From the NCBI RefSeq assembly GCF_037975245.1, contig NC_092565.1, positions 17,215,999 to 17,279,998 of the forward strand: DNA of 64,000 bases. Direction: 5' to 3'. The stretch comes from Apostichopus japonicus (taxonomy: Eukaryota; Echinodermata; Holothuroidea; Aspidochirotida; Stichopodidae). The notes beneath the pieces are model-generated. The model was not told the origin of the DNA and ran no database searches. It saw only the letters and a list, made by a program, of their open reading frames with translations. Below are positions 38,503 to 50,671 of the stretch, piece after piece. The translations under genes and the position numbers were made by a program. Positions within the stretch are counted from its first letter, which is position 1; each line of letters opens with the position of its first letter.

Positions 38503-40410
38503 TCAATACTGATTTGCTAAGCTATTCCCAAAAGACATGTCTAAAGTTGAATGTCCCATTTTAAATATAATATGCCACAAAACCCCACTTGGATCACTAC
38601 TTCTAAGAGGCTGAGGACCACAATCTGAAGAAGTGGCCTGTTGTGATTCTGGTTCAACTCTGCCAACCACCTCCTGGGTTTCATTTGCATTATTATCATT
38701 CGTTTCCAGAACTTCTGCACTTCTATCTGCAGTTGTCTGGGGTATCCCCTTACTTTTATTCTTCTCCACAACCGTTTTGTTGGAGCAATCAATGTTGGGA
38801 CCATAATCGGTCTCTTTCCTGGGACCCGCTTCCTGTGATGTTAATGGATGTATTTTGAAATCTCCCTCTTCGTGACTTGGAGTGTTACTCACATGATTAT
38901 CTAAGTGTCCTACTTGGTTCAGAGTAGTTATATCTCCACCCCTTTTGATGTCCCTTACACTGCAAGAAGGAATATCATCAGGCTCTTCAGATTTTAATTT
39001 GTCTTTTGTTTGCATTTCAGATATTCCTGAAGTTACCTTCTCTTCTTCTCGACCTCTAACAAAATGTTCACCTTGTAACCCAACGCCGGGCGTTTCTACC
39101 ATTTTATCATCTCTTGAATTTTTGACCAAACTGTAAGCTTTCTCATCGTCTTCCACCGATATTGTTGTGGTCTGCTGTCTGTTGTGATCAGTTGCCTCAC
39201 TTTGACTAATATTTTCTGCATGTTTCTTTTCCCCTCTATCTCCTACATCTCTGATTTGATTTTCAGGGATCGCTGTCATGGTTGTGGCCTCGTTTCTTGG
39301 ATTCACTGTTGTAGACAGAGGTTGACTGGCTTCAAGCTTAATAGAATCAGATGAACTAGCCTCAGACATAAGGATATCCTCAGATTGACATAGAAAAACG
39401 TCAGTGCTAGCCAGGCTTTTTGGGGAACTACTGCTAATATCAACCTCCACCTTGGTTTTGGAATTTTCATGTCCACTGCCTAAGTCATTAGTATCTGAGA
39501 AACCGTTGTTGCTGTTTCCCAACTGTACACAGTTCTCCTTCTTGGTAGAGACATCACTTCCTTTCTCTGGAGTTGACTTTGGTGTAAGACGAGGAGGTGA
39601 TACATTGTCTGTACATGTTTCGGAGGACCGTATATTGCGCATCAGCTCTTTCACAGGCGATGATGGTGGTGTGACACGGCTGACTGGTAAGTTTCCTGAT
39701 GGAGGTCTGGGTCTTATATTTTCAGCAGCCTCAGCATTCAGTCTCTTTGGAGTTGCACTTGGTGTACGACCAGGTGATACATTCTCCGCACCTGTTTCTG
39801 AGGAGCTGGTAGTACCCTTCTGGCCTCGCACAGGCTGTGATTTTGGTGCAACAGGGCTTGATGGTGAACTAACAGACTGTGGTCCTTGTGGAGTATTCTC
39901 TGATTTATCAAATTTTACAGTGCCTGCATCATGTTCAGTGCGGTTTCTGTTAGCTTGCTGCGGTGAGGGACCAATGTTACCTGCCATCCCCAGCTTTGAT
40001 GCAGCAGTTGGTTCTCTCTGCTGCACCAGACTTGTGTTGTTCTGCTGTGGTTCTGAACCATATTTGCAGGCACTATGAGGTTTAGCAGTAGAATTGTTGA
40101 ATGATGTTTCCATACCAGGCATATTAACTGATGGATATGATGCTTTTGTCTCATAGTTCACCATTGACCTCTTTTGGTTTTTCTCTTCCTGTCTTGCGTG
40201 ACCCTTACCGGATGTTGCTCTTAGAGGTTCCTTCATCAGATCTCTGCTGGGATCTCTCATTCTGTTGTCAGGTGGTCTATGGGACTGTTGAGGTGGATGG
40301 CCCTGGACAGGCATCGGTTGCTTATTAACTGTCTTCATTCCATCACTGTTAAAATGTGTACCTGGGGATGTCCTTGTTGAACTATTCCACTTCTGCAATG
40401 CATCACTTTG
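38503..40410 (-). CDS. CARD/DD gene exon 7 (long disordered C-terminal exon)
   Basis: This is a single 1908-base open exon after acceptor ggaatcacag, in frame with exon 6, ending at the stop at 38505-38503. The 635 residues are rich in Ser, Thr, Pro, Gln, Asn and Glu. SETGAENVSPGRTPSATPKR and SETCTDNVSPPRLTPKSTP form an internal duplication. The many SP and TP sites suggest proline-directed phosphorylation. VDISSS resembles but does not match the pLxIS motif of IRF3-recruiting adaptors. The C-terminus has only a short hydrophobic GVLWHIIF stretch, too short to span a membrane. Confidence 0.88.
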   Translation of the reverse strand, partial: QSDALQKWNSSTRTSPGTHFNSDGMKTVNKQPMPVQGHPPQQSHRPPDNRMRDPSRDLMKEPLRATSGKGHARQEEKNQKRSMVNYETKASYPSVNMPGMETSFNNSTAKPHSACKYGSEPQQNNTSLVQQREPTAASKLGMAGNIGPSPQQANRNRTEHDAGTVKFDKSENTPQGPQSVSSPSSPVAPKSQPVRGQKGTTSSSETGAENVSPGRTPSATPKRLNAEAAENIRPRPPSGNLPVSRVTPPSSPVKELMRNIRSSETCTDNVSPPRLTPKSTPEKGSDVSTKKENCVQLGNSNNGFSDTNDLGSGHENSKTKVEVDISSSSPKSLASTDVFLCQSEDILMSEASSSDSIKLEASQPLSTTVNPRNEATTMTAIPENQIRDVGDRGEKKHAENISQSEATDHNRQQTTTISVEDDEKAYSLVKNSRDDKMVETPGVGLQGEHFVRGREEEKVTSGISEMQTKDKLKSEEPDDIPSCSVRDIKRGGDITTLNQVGHLDNHVSNTPSHEEGDFKIHPLTSQEAGPRKETDYGPNIDCSNKTVVEKNKSKGIPQTTADRSAEVLETNDNNANETQEVVGRVEPESQQATSSDCGPQPLRSSDPSGVLWHIIFKMGHSTLDMSFGNSLANQY

Positions 40411-43400
40411 CTGTGATTCCAAAAATGAAATTAAATCATAAAGTTATTCTACTGGGAGATCATACAATTGACATATCCAGAAGAGAAAGCATTGTAGCAA
40501 TGATGGCATTTTGTCAAAATGAAGAGGGGCAACTTCAACTTCAATTATTTACTGAAGAAAGTTAAGCTACCATCACAACATTATCAACAAAGCACAACAT
40601 AGATTACAGAAAGTACCCCTCCACCGCTAGATGCCAGGAGAAATCTCCCCTCCCTGCCCCCCTCCCCGCAGCCCCTCCCCCGCCCCCCACCTGCACACCA
40701 TGGTAAGTTAAAATGTTTCTTTACATTTAGCTAACTACTAAGAAATAGACACATTTCAAAAAAGGCTATCTGATCAAATTTTCTCTGTGCAGCAAACTCA
40801 CTCATATCCTTAGAAGGAGTAAGTTTAACCAATTTTTTTCCTATATGAAACAAAAATTGACATTGTATCAGTTATTGTTTGAACAGGGCATTTCTCTGTA
40901 CAACTCAAAACAATACTATAAGTGCTAACTGCATGTAAAGCTATCAACATTTCACAACACAGATGACGGGATGAACCCTTCTTGAATAGCTAACAGTAAA
41001 TCACATATTTCTTATCTGATTCCTGTGACGTCCTTTCAAGTCAATTTTAACCAACAAATACAATTTAAATATCCGACAGTCACTCACATCTTTTAGGTCA
41101 AGTTTCTGCCTTTTACCTCCTTTCAAATTGTTTTCATAGTGATGATGTTTCTCAATGCTCTGACAGAAATTTTCTTGTTCTTGTTGGGATGATAACTGCC
41201 GATTTGAGCCAGCACCATCTTCTTGTGTAATCTAAACATAAAACACATTTATTTAGCTCAATTGTTCATAATACTTTTCACATAGAGGAGTTCAACCTTG
41301 TCAACAATTTCTCAAGACCAATTGCTAAGTCGCTACGAAGTTTTGATATCAATAAAAAACCAAAGTACAGTAAACTCATTACAAATGCACTAATTCAATG
41401 TTTGCTGCTGAGCAACTTTACTGCTCTAACAATGATGAGAACTTCCTCACAATATTAAGACACCATTTGAAAGTCAATCCTATCCTAGACAGTAATATCC
41501 TCAGGACATGACAGGTGGGCGTGGTGGTCAAGGCAGTGGACTGGTGATCTAAGGATTACAGGTTCAAGCCTTGGCCAGATCATTGTGTTGTTTCCTTGGG
41601 CTAGGCACTTTATCTCCTTTGCCTCTCTTCATCCAGGTGTATAAATGGGGGGACGAGGTAACTTGTAAATATAGTTTCCTGCGCCGGTTTGTGGCTGCAC
41701 CTTATGGGAAGTCCCCCGGGGGACACGTAGTTGTTGTGCACTGTGGTGCCCCAGGAGAGATCGATTGAATTGCACACACTTTGGTGTGTAGGTGTGACAA
41801 GTTACCAATGACCAAGACTAAGTTGTAAAAGTGCTACAATCTCGATGTAGCAGCGCTATATAAGTGTCTTATATGTATGTATAATATGTAATGTGCCATG
41901 ACAGCACAGGTCAAAATGTTTATAACCAGAAAGTCAAATGGCTTTGTGATGCCTGGCCATATTTCATATGAGAATATGTAATTTAACAAAGAATACAATA
42001 TTTGACCCTGGCTATATTCACATGATCAGCAAAGTTTCACCTTTGCCATCTGTTGACCTCTGACCTTCACAGAAATGGTGAGTCTACACACCAAGTATGA
42101 ATTCATCCATCACAAACTTTTCTTGAGTTAAGAGTGTTATAAGGGTATAAGATACGCACATATCACACATGACATCATCATTGCATAGACTTATTTTGTC
42201 CTAGGGCTGGGGGTGGGAAAAAATAAGAAAGTAGTCTTTACTGACAGTACCAGAGCCAGCTATGTGGAAACACAAAACTAGCACATGGCCTTTAAAATGG
42301 GTTTCTCAAAATGAGAGAGCAAACATGAGATAGTTAAAAGGTTTTGGCACTTTACCGTCCTCCATCTTACCACCTCCTTAATTTTTGAGACCACGTCAAG
42401 CCTTTCAATACTACAAAGTCTCGAAATTAAGTTTCCAAGGTTGGCTTGGGAAGGGTTTTTCTGATACCACCTTTCAACCAAGCGAGCAGAACGATTGTCC
42501 AAAGTTGCAAGCCAATTCCTTTCTTCCCAAGTCATACCTGTTGAGAATAAACCAAGGATTAGAGTGTAACAAATATGTTTTGTTGTCATCTTCACCAAAC
42601 TCAGAACCATATTGTCATTGTGTAACAATTGTAAAACTAAGGACAAAATGGTCAGTAAAACTTCATTTGAAAAAGGCTCCTCCCACCCTCCCCCCTCCCT
42701 CTCTCCACAGACATAAATATTCCATATAATTTACTAAATTATTTTCCATTACTACACAGGTGAAATTGCTGCTTACACAGTTCAGAAAATAGAAAATAGA
42801 ATCCAGTTTGGAATTAATACAGCTAATGGATTCTCTCCTAGTTTAAGTGAAATCATGATTGTTCTCAGGATTTTGCCCATTGGTCCCTATTCATTTATTG
42901 GGTATGTGAGGGTCTTAATACTACGATTAACTGTGCTTTAAAGAAAAATAAAATGCCTTTTATTCCAGCTTTATAATCCTATGAGGTAGCCTAGAGGCTT
43001 AAATGTAGGTTAGCAACTTGATTGCATTTCTAAGTACATCTTTCATCCCTTACAAGGTTGTACAGTATGAAGCAGGTAGCACAATGTTTCATGTGACATC
43101 AAAGAAGTAGTTCTACTTGTCCAAACAAAGATGCTACTGTATTTAACATATGTCACTTTTTTGCCCTTTTACTGACATTATGAAGCAGTTTCTAGAACTT
43201 GCATTCATGGGCTAGCTGTGTCACTGGTGTGTTTTGGGTGACACACATGTAACATGCGTGCAGTGTACAGTGCGGAAGGGATGGACGGTGTCCTATGTAC
43301 ACCAGGGGAACTCCCTAGAACAGTGTGTGACCTAGCCTTTGAAACATTTGTACAGCTACCGTCAGAGAGTCCACAAGGGGCTATAAACTGGCAATACTTC

Positions 43401-46400
43401 TGACAAGTTAATGGTCACAAGTAATTCACCTACAAGTTTTATATGCACCGTAAGTCTAACGTAAAAGTAACGTCTACCCTGAAAGCATAGCAGACTTGAG
43501 AAGTCAGTTACATTTGTGGAGAATAAACACAACAAATTACATTACAATATACATAGAGATATCAACAGCCAAGTCAGGTCCTGGGAACGACCGTCTCATC
43601 ATGCCCATATTTAGTGACTTTCAGTTTACGTTACATATATTATGTATATGAAATATCATTATTCTATATCTTATATCTTGCCTGCCACACCTGTATTGTC
43701 CCCAGCTCTCTCATGTACACCCCCGAAACCCCTCATCTGGCCTGCTCTCTGAAAGATACTATTACGAAGATGCAACCAGTTGCATCTTGCAGTTACAAAA
43801 TACAAATCAGCATACCAAAACAATCAGCTAAGTCTTCCCAGCTGTGGCTGATACCAACATCTTGATCTAACAATCTGAGGGCAGCTCTCACACCAGCTGG
43901 CAAATCTGACACTGGAGTGTCTTCCGAGATCGACCTCCGATTAGAGGGTGGTGGTTGGTTCTCTGAGATCCTGTGTGTGGTCTGACACACAGTTGACCGG
44001 ACAACAGGAGTAGGAGAAAGTAAGCTACCTGTGCCAAACAGAGGGCATAAAACACACAAAATTATCACAGAAAGGTACTGAAAATGTAATGACATCCATC
44101 AGCAAGAAATAATGAAGATTGTTTACGAGGAAAATGATATCGTTTGGTATCCTACAGTAAGCGACTCAACCGAATGCAGAAAATCCAGGTTTTGATAAAC
44201 AATCTCTAGAAACCTCTTAATTGCTCAATTATCCCCTGGGAGGAGACAAAAATATTGCTCTGTTCTCTTATTTATTAAGCTTCCTTTTAAATAAACACTA
44301 TACACTTCCAAGAAACATGTGCCTTAGGTACCAAATTCACATGTGGGAACCTGTGCTTAAATCCCTGAAAATTCAAGGGAGGTATCTGTGCAAAAGTGTG
44401 ATTATGACACACATTTGCCAGTTTTCAACCTTTGTGACACATTACTATGTATAGGTTTTACAATGTGAAAGGGGTGGAAACTCCCAAAACACAGGTTGAC
44501 AACAAAATCTATGACAACCAGTGGCAAGAAATCCAATTTTGTGATAATGTGTGAACTAGCAGAGTTTTCTGTGACACAGAATTCTCCATGTTGTCTATAT
44601 TGAATTATTTATGAATAAGATTCTCAGGTACAAAAACATATTTTCAAATTTTGTTACATGTGTAAAACCACTGGTTTCCATAAATATTCACATGTTTTAG
44701 GAAGACATGGAAAAAAATTATTTTTTTATCTATGGAATTGGGCTCAATAAACACAGGTTTTTGAAGTGTATTCAAGTGTCTTTCCTTTCTGTGTTACCTG
44801 ACAGCGTAATTGTTAGGGTTTGGTGGCAGTCAATGTTAATTTGACACTCAAATAATGCAACATTCCCGAGGGAAAAGGGGAAGTGATATTTTTGTTGTTA
44901 ATTTCTGGGTAGTTATATTTTTACCTTCTGGATAGTAGTTCTCAGACATGGGTTCATCAATATTAGAGTTTTCTGGAGGTGTGTAACAGATGAACCAATC
45001 CCTAGTAGCTTATCTAGAGATAACATTCAAACACTAGACTTGTGAGTTGTTTACTCAACTTTGTCCCAGTCTCACAACCAATGGCAGTGCAATATTGTTC
45101 CTTACTTGAATATTACTCCTACTGTACAGTACTTCATGATTACAGTAGTACACTGAATGAGAGAATAGAAATCATATAATTACGATGAGAGAATATGAAT
45201 CATATTTTTCCTGGGATATAATCCCATTCTATCCAAGTTAAAGGGACATCATCCCATTCTATCCAAGTTAAAGGGACATCATCCCATTCTATCCAAGTTA
45301 AAGGGACATCATCCCATTCTATCCAAGTTAAAGGGACATCATCCCATTCTATCCAAGTTAAAGGGACATTATCCCATTCTATCCAAGTGACAGGGAAATC
45401 ATCCCATTCTATCCAAGTGACAGGGACATCATCCCATTCTATCCAAGTTAAAGGGACATCATCCCATTCTATCCAAGTTACAGGGACATCATCCCATTCT
45501 ATCCAAGTTACAGGGACATCAACCCATTCTTTCCAAGTTACAGGGACATTATTGTACTTAAAAAACCAACCTTCTTTATCAGACTTCATCATCTCGAGAA
45601 TTTCAACAGGACCTATTTCCTCTAAGCCTTCAATAAGTTGGTCATACCATCCTGTCTTCCCTACTAAGCAGGAGCAAAGCTCTCTGTTGGCAGTTGTATC
45701 ACCTTCGTTGCGAGTGTACCTTCTTATTCTTTGCTGCAAACAGGGAAGCAAAATTGCCATGGTAACCATTATGTTATTCTACTAGCAGAAATCTTCAGAA
45801 ACAGTTTACTTTGTCTTTGAAATAGCATCGACCACGTTTTAGGTTATAGATCAGGCCCAAATGTCAAAAGACAAGAATTTGCATAAAGTTACATGTTTTA
45901 TTGCAGGATCTTCCTTCAGAGGCTAACTGAAACTTAAACAGACTAAGAATATATCTATTAACACTCAGATGTACAGACAACCTTTCAAACTATGTGCTTT
46001 ACCACCTGTAATCTTAGCATTGTTTTGAGCCATTCATACAATGGCAATAAAATCATACATAGTAAGGGTGAATTAGGGACATCTTTGGCATATGCTACAG
46101 TTAAATGCTACCATGAGTTATTATATTCTAAACAAGAAGAACTGCCAGCGGTTATGACTTTTTAAGTTTTTACATAATGCGCAAAGTGCCACAGTCAAAG
46201 CCACCTCAGAAGGACTTTGTAATTGTCAAGTATACATAAAAAAAATTGCATAAAATTTTGACTTAGCAACCATCATTTCTTTTGCATTTAGCATAATAGA
46301 GTATAAAACCTCCTTTACAGCATCATTTGAACCTCAAATTAGCCTATATTTCTTTTCATTGGGGCGAGCAGCGAACGTTTTCATGCCACGGGAAAGAATA

Positions 46401-47298
46401 AATTATCACCTACTATTCAATTTATTGATGTTACACACAAAAAAATGCATATTTCTCAGAAAATTTTGGGTGACAAAAGCCTTCTAAGTGCCACCATTTT
46501 ACATGTAGGCATCACCAGGATTAAAAAAAAATTTAATAGGGGAGGGGGACGCCCCCTCCCCTTATACCCTTCCCCAGGACGGCGATTCGTGGCATGGACC
46601 AGCATTTGCCTACTCAAGAGTTGGGAGCTATGACTGTGTGATATATTAATTCTGTAGATTTGACTTTTCAGTCGTTTAAAGGCCAGGTAGTTATAAATGT
46701 TGTCATCTAAGCACATCACATCAAAGTATTGTTTATACTGTGTCATTGTCTAAGAATTGTTTATACTGTGAAAGCTTCAGCATCCCTTGGGCAGTGTAAT
46801 TATAATTAATTCCAAGGGGAAAAGAATGGGCCTGCCAGTCACCCTAGATGAAGTGATCATGGTCGTAAGTAAGAGGAAAAGAGGAGTGAGATAGGGACAT
46901 AAAGGCACAGAGCAGTTTTGACGTAACTGTGAGGAACGTATCAAAGGTACAAATCAAAGGTTAATGGCTTTTGTATTCAAAGCCATCAAACCAAATATTC
47001 CTAGAGGAAGGCCAATTGTCGCAAAAGTTTGAGTAAATGCTGTACAGTAAGCTACTCACGATAACATCACTCTTACATACTCTGAAGCTCCCAGAGTGTA
47101 CTTGTAGGCAACACTAGTTTACCAAACTATAAATTCAGTAATAGAAAAAGCTGCACAGGTAAATACTCGTACCATATCTGATTGTAAGCTGATGCAAGGT
47201 AGCTTATCCAATAGGTCACCTGGGGACACCTTATTATTGAAATCAAAGGCAATCTCTCTTAACCTTTTTCTTCGTCTCTTATCCAAGATGTTGTCCAT
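38503..47298 (-). CDS. CARD + Death-domain adaptor-like protein (whole gene, seven coding exons)
   Basis: On the minus strand the exons are 47298-47173, 45733-45571, 44972-44925, 44028-43816, 42537-42371, 41231-41088 and 40410-38503. They total 2766 coding bases, 922 residues, with all phases consistent (0, 1, 1, 1, 0, 0). Residues 1-96 form a CARD of the RLR/MAVS type: DLLDKLPCIS near 28-37, then a helix with NEGDTTANREL, then GKTGWYDQLIEGLEEIG at 67-83. Residues about 155-239 form a Death domain, with SWEDLADCFGMTWEERNWL and LVERWYQKNP, then LGNLISRLCSIERLDVV. Residues 240-922 are low-complexity, rich in Ser, Thr, Pro, Gln and Glu, with many SP/TP sites and an internal repeat (about 490-510 and 549-570). 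No transmembrane segment ends the protein, unlike MAVS. CARD plus Death domain recalls RAIDD/CRADD, but the CARD subtype and the long tail differ. The likely role is assembly of a signalling complex; this is inference. Confidence 0.85.
41088..41231 (-). CDS. CARD/DD gene exon 6
   Basis: Forty-eight codons in phase 0 from acceptor tatgtttag to donor gtgagt. It is polar, with SSQQEQENF, a HHHY segment and a basic KGGKRQK stretch that could be a weak nuclear-localisation-like cluster. No domain recognised. Confidence 0.75.
41515..41896 (+). mobile_element. tRNA-derived SINE in an intron, antisense to the CARD/DD gene
   Basis: The head contains an A-box-like TGGTCAAGGCAGTGG and a perfect B-box GGTTCAAGCC. 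A conserved-looking body follows (CTAGGCACTTTATCTCC, CAGGTGTATAAATGGG). The tail ends in GCGCTATATAAGTGTC and a TATG repeat. The word CATGACAG flanks both ends (41507-41514 and 41897-41904), a probable target duplication. The body resembles SINEs widespread in marine invertebrates, but I cannot name the family. Confidence 0.82.
42371..42537 (-). CDS. CARD/DD gene exon 5 (second half of Death domain)
   Basis: After acceptor tctcaacag the frame gives GMTWEERNWLATLDNRSARL and VERWYQKNP. LGNLISRLCSIERLDVV follows, the typical C-terminal helices of a Death domain. Donor gtaaga, phase 0. Confidence 0.88.
43816..44028 (-). CDS. CARD/DD gene exon 4 (linker and first half of Death domain)
   Basis: Seventy-one codons, phase 1 on both sides, from acceptor ggcacag to donor gtatgc. 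It has a polar linker with NQPPPSNRRS, followed by DLPAGVRAALRLLDQDVG and SWEDLADCF, the start of a Death domain with its conserved Trp. Confidence 0.85.
44925..44972 (-). CDS. CARD/DD gene exon 3 (linker micro-exon)
   Basis: A 48-base exon, phase 1 on both sides, encoding an acidic linker (NSNIDEPMSENYYPE). The acceptor is cacctccag and the donor gtaaaa. The supporting evidence is frame continuity and good splice sites rather than homology. Confidence 0.65.
45221..45550. repeat. 30-bp minisatellite, 11 units, in intron 2 of the CARD/DD gene
   Basis: The unit atcccattctatccaagtta plus 10 bp repeats at exact 30-bp spacing from 45221 to 45550, with little divergence. It starts about 20 bp past the donor of exon 2. 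On the minus strand it stays open in the CARD reading frame and would encode V-P-[LV]-T-W-I-E-W-D-D repeats before a stop at 45200-45202. Confidence 0.95.
45571..45733 (-). CDS. CARD/DD gene exon 2 (rest of CARD)
   Basis: After acceptor tttgcag the frame gives QRIRRYTRNEGDTTANREL, then GKTGWYDQLIEGLEEIG, the Trp-containing helix typical of RLR and MAVS CARDs. The donor AAG|GTTGGT is weak. Without splicing the frame runs on into the 30-bp minisatellite. Confidence 0.85.
46510..46585 (-). mobile_element. Fragment of the GC-hairpin repeat family
   Basis: On the minus strand this reads GGGGAAGGGTATAAGGGGAG, then a C-rich arm and an A/T-rich stretch. It matches the core of the repeats at 53.2-54.0 kb. 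No ends or target duplication are visible. Confidence 0.5.
47173..47298 (-). CDS. CARD/DD gene exon 1 (first coding)
   Basis: The ATG at 47298-47296 lies 12 bases inside an exon that appears to start at acceptor ttaacag (exon base 47310). It encodes 42 residues with CARD helices 1-2, including a basic KRRRKRLR segment and DLLDKLPCIS. Donor gtacga, phase 0. A 5' non-coding or further coding exon must lie upstream. Confidence 0.8.
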
Positions 47299-47310
47299 CT
47301 CTTCCTGAAC

Positions 47311-50300
47311 CTGTTAAGGACCTGTAGGGAGATGCAGTATATTTTAATTAAAGTTAAGTCTTCCTGAAGTTAGAATAGGGTACCGTAGGTGTGGAAAAGT
47401 GTATGATTTGTGTGCTCCATGCAAATTTACTTACCTGTATAATAAAGACAAATTCTGGGTTAGCCATTTGTGGCACCCAAACGTTACAGGGGACCATCAT
47501 AAACAGTATAGATTCAATAGTTTCTCCTTATGTAAAAGGCAATGACTGCAATTTATAACCATTCCTTGACATTCGACAGGTGGGGGTACGGGGGAAACTC
47601 AAATCAGTAGGCCAAAAATGACGTGTGCGATACTTAATACCAAAGAAAGTGTCTAGGAAACTTTCTTGGTCATATCTTTATGAATGCTTGTAACATTGTA
47701 AAAGGGCTTGTAGCCTAAAAAGTAGTGAGAAAGTTTGAAGTAGTACAGCAGGCCTCAGAATGCAGGGGCTTTTTTGGGTACAAATGCTAGTGGATTTCCA
47801 TGTTTGCCATGTGAAGAAAAATGGCACTTGCATTTTGCTGTTAGTAGATCCATATTTGCTTTGTATTAATTCATATAAAATCCCAGTTAGAATTTGATTT
47901 TAGCACGTAAATCTTTTTACACACTGGCATTTCTAGCAAGCGACTAAAATTGATAATTAAACTTTTTTTATAGAATAAAGCTACAATTATCAATGTGACT
48001 TTGTGACATTCTTTCCAAGCCTTGTCAATGAATGTCATTCCATACACAACCAACCTATTTGAATTTTTCTCCTCTTTTTGGCATAGATCTCAGATACATA
48101 TTGATCTAATGCTGCAAATATGTGGATAATGAATAAAAAAAAAAACTCATCATCATAACTGAGCTTTAGAGACCTATAGTGCGTACCACATAAGTATATA
48201 AGATGCACTTGAATGTTTACTGTGTGCTACCCAAGTAATAACAAAGGGAGACAATGTGATACAATGCCAGGAATCAAAGAAGTTGAGATACAGCATGTAC
48301 TGTATGAAAGTAAAAACAAATGGTTAGTCAAACATTGCTGTAAATTAGCAAATCTTTGTGCGATTCATCACTAGCATTAAATGTTTGTATGTAAGCTTAC
48401 TTATATCAGCTAGACTGTTATTTATTGTGTCCAATATACAGTATATCAGAAGAAATATATATCTCCTTTCTAGTCAGATTTCTAGACCTTTCTTATACTG
48501 TATAATTTGTCACATTTTGCTTTAAATGAAATAAAATAATTCAAGGTCATCCCCAATTAAGTGAAGGTCTTGTCTATTGGTACGTTTAAGTGCCAATAAC
48601 AACCGTTATTGTTACGTTAGCATACCAATAAGCATCGATATTCGCACGAACATGCTCGTGCTTATAGACAGTGACTTTGCACATGAAGGCGTACTAATAA
48701 GGATTGTTATTTGCAGGAATGTGTATGTGGGTATAGGTAGGCATGTAATGATTAGAAAAGCACTGCCAATAAACATTTATATTCGCACGAACGTGTTCGT
48801 ACTGAGTAGGAGGGGAAGGTAAACCATGGCCACAACACCAGTGTTGGGTGTGCACGGTCGATTTGCCTTCCCTCACCCCCCCCCTGGCCCCCCTCAAGAT
48901 TTTGGTCTACGAAAATTTGCTGATTCTCAAAAAATGGTTATCTTTTTCAAAATCAATAGCCAAATCTGTAAAATATGAGAGAAATAAGAGATGTGATCAA
49001 TTCTGGAAAAATTCAGAAAAATAATTAAAGATTTTGCTGGAATATTTCAGAAGAGATTTGTTGCAAACGGAATATGATGAATTTAATTCATCTACAGTAG
49101 TCGCTTGTTTGCTGCTACAACCGTTTTGGAATCCTTTATTACAAAAATAGAACAAGAGCATCAATGACGCAGTATCTCAATACGGGAAGTTCTAATTTCG
49201 ATTCCTAGTTTCTTATCTTTGCTGTCTCTACAATTATCTATATCAATATATATAATATTTTTGGTCTTGTATATACGTAGTTTGACGTCAATGACAACAG
49301 TCAAATAAGAAGAGGCGAACAACTCGACCATATTCTTGATGCCTGCCTTGAGAAAGCTAGGCCTATCGACCTACTGTAGGTTACTGTAGACTGTAGTGGT
49401 GACTACCATCAAAACTGTGTACACTTCCAATTATCAAAACAACCCACATTTTTCCATCTCAATAATTTTGACATGAAGATTTCTTGGATTTATGACTTGG
49501 AAAAAATAATGTGTACACATATGTAGAATATAAGTTTTAAATTGAAAGTGATGGATGGCCTCCTCCTCCCCTAATACTCACCCCAGTTCCTCTCCATTTT
49601 AGTATTTTCTTTTAATTCTTTGTATATTTGATGTCAAACATCACAGGTTCAAAAGAAAGTAGTTTCTTATAACCTTATTATATCCTTATAAATAAAACAT
49701 AACCTTATCCAATTTTTATAGTCTTATAAAAGTTGTGATGCTATGGCCGGCTCCTCTTTTATACATACTCCAGTGAAAATAAAATGTGATAGATTATAAT
49801 TTTTGTTTTTAATTCTTTTTGGGGGGGGGGGTTAAAGAAATATACCAAACAAGCTGTTAATTCATAATGATGCTTCATTCTAGAAATGCACAATATACAT
49901 GCACTCTATTCCAAATGAATAGTTGTTGTATTATCCCATTAACATTATATTAAATTTATGGAGTCACAGTTAATATATAAGTTGGAAACTTAACTTAAAA
50001 ATTAAAACACACTGTAAGGCAATCAAACAAACTTACTTTACCCTGGCCCAAAACTGCCTGAACAGCACCAGTACATGTACAATGCTAATGTGGCTATTAC
50101 TAAATGAAGGCCTAATATAGAATGCATTAGGCCTAGCCTAAACTTGTAGCCTTCAGCAGCACAACAAAGTGTATACGTTGTAATGTTACCGACCAGGTAA
50201 TATGTTGTTCAATGTCCAAATAAAGACAGAAATACTTCTATAAAGAATTACAGAAATGTATTGAGAGGTTAACACTCGGAAGGCCAGATCGCAAGAAGCC

Positions 50301-50671
50301 GATCCTTGAACATACAGGCTATGCACCAAACAGTAATGATGTTGGTGCGCGACATATAAAGTAGCTCTTAAACGTATAGCTTAATAATGTCACATACGTA
50401 ATTATACAAAATACCTGATGGGCAATCAAACAAACTTATCATGACTCTTGCTCTGAAAAACTACCTGAACAACAGAACAATCCTTAAATTGATATTACTA
50501 AAACCATGGAGCTATAAACAGACGAAGTCCTAATATAAATTAAATGCACAACAATGTGTATATGGAATTAGTGTGCAATACACGACCAGTACCAACATCT
50601 CACAACAGTACAGTAAATTGGTCGTGAGGGTGACCATTTTCGTATATATCTAACATGTAGCTGCCATGAGG
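47311..50671. other. Upstream region of the CARD/DD gene, no coding sequence recognised
   Basis: This must contain the 5' end and perhaps the promoter of the minus-strand gene. It contains a pair of about 45-bp repeats with TATTCGCACGAAC at 48639 and 48780, and homopolymer runs at 48140 and 49821. I see no other gene. Confidence 0.4.

Noticed and set aside
39404..40078. 224-residue plus-strand frame
   Set aside because: It is antisense to the long exon 7 of the CARD/DD gene, whose minus-strand frame is far longer and is joined by phased exons.
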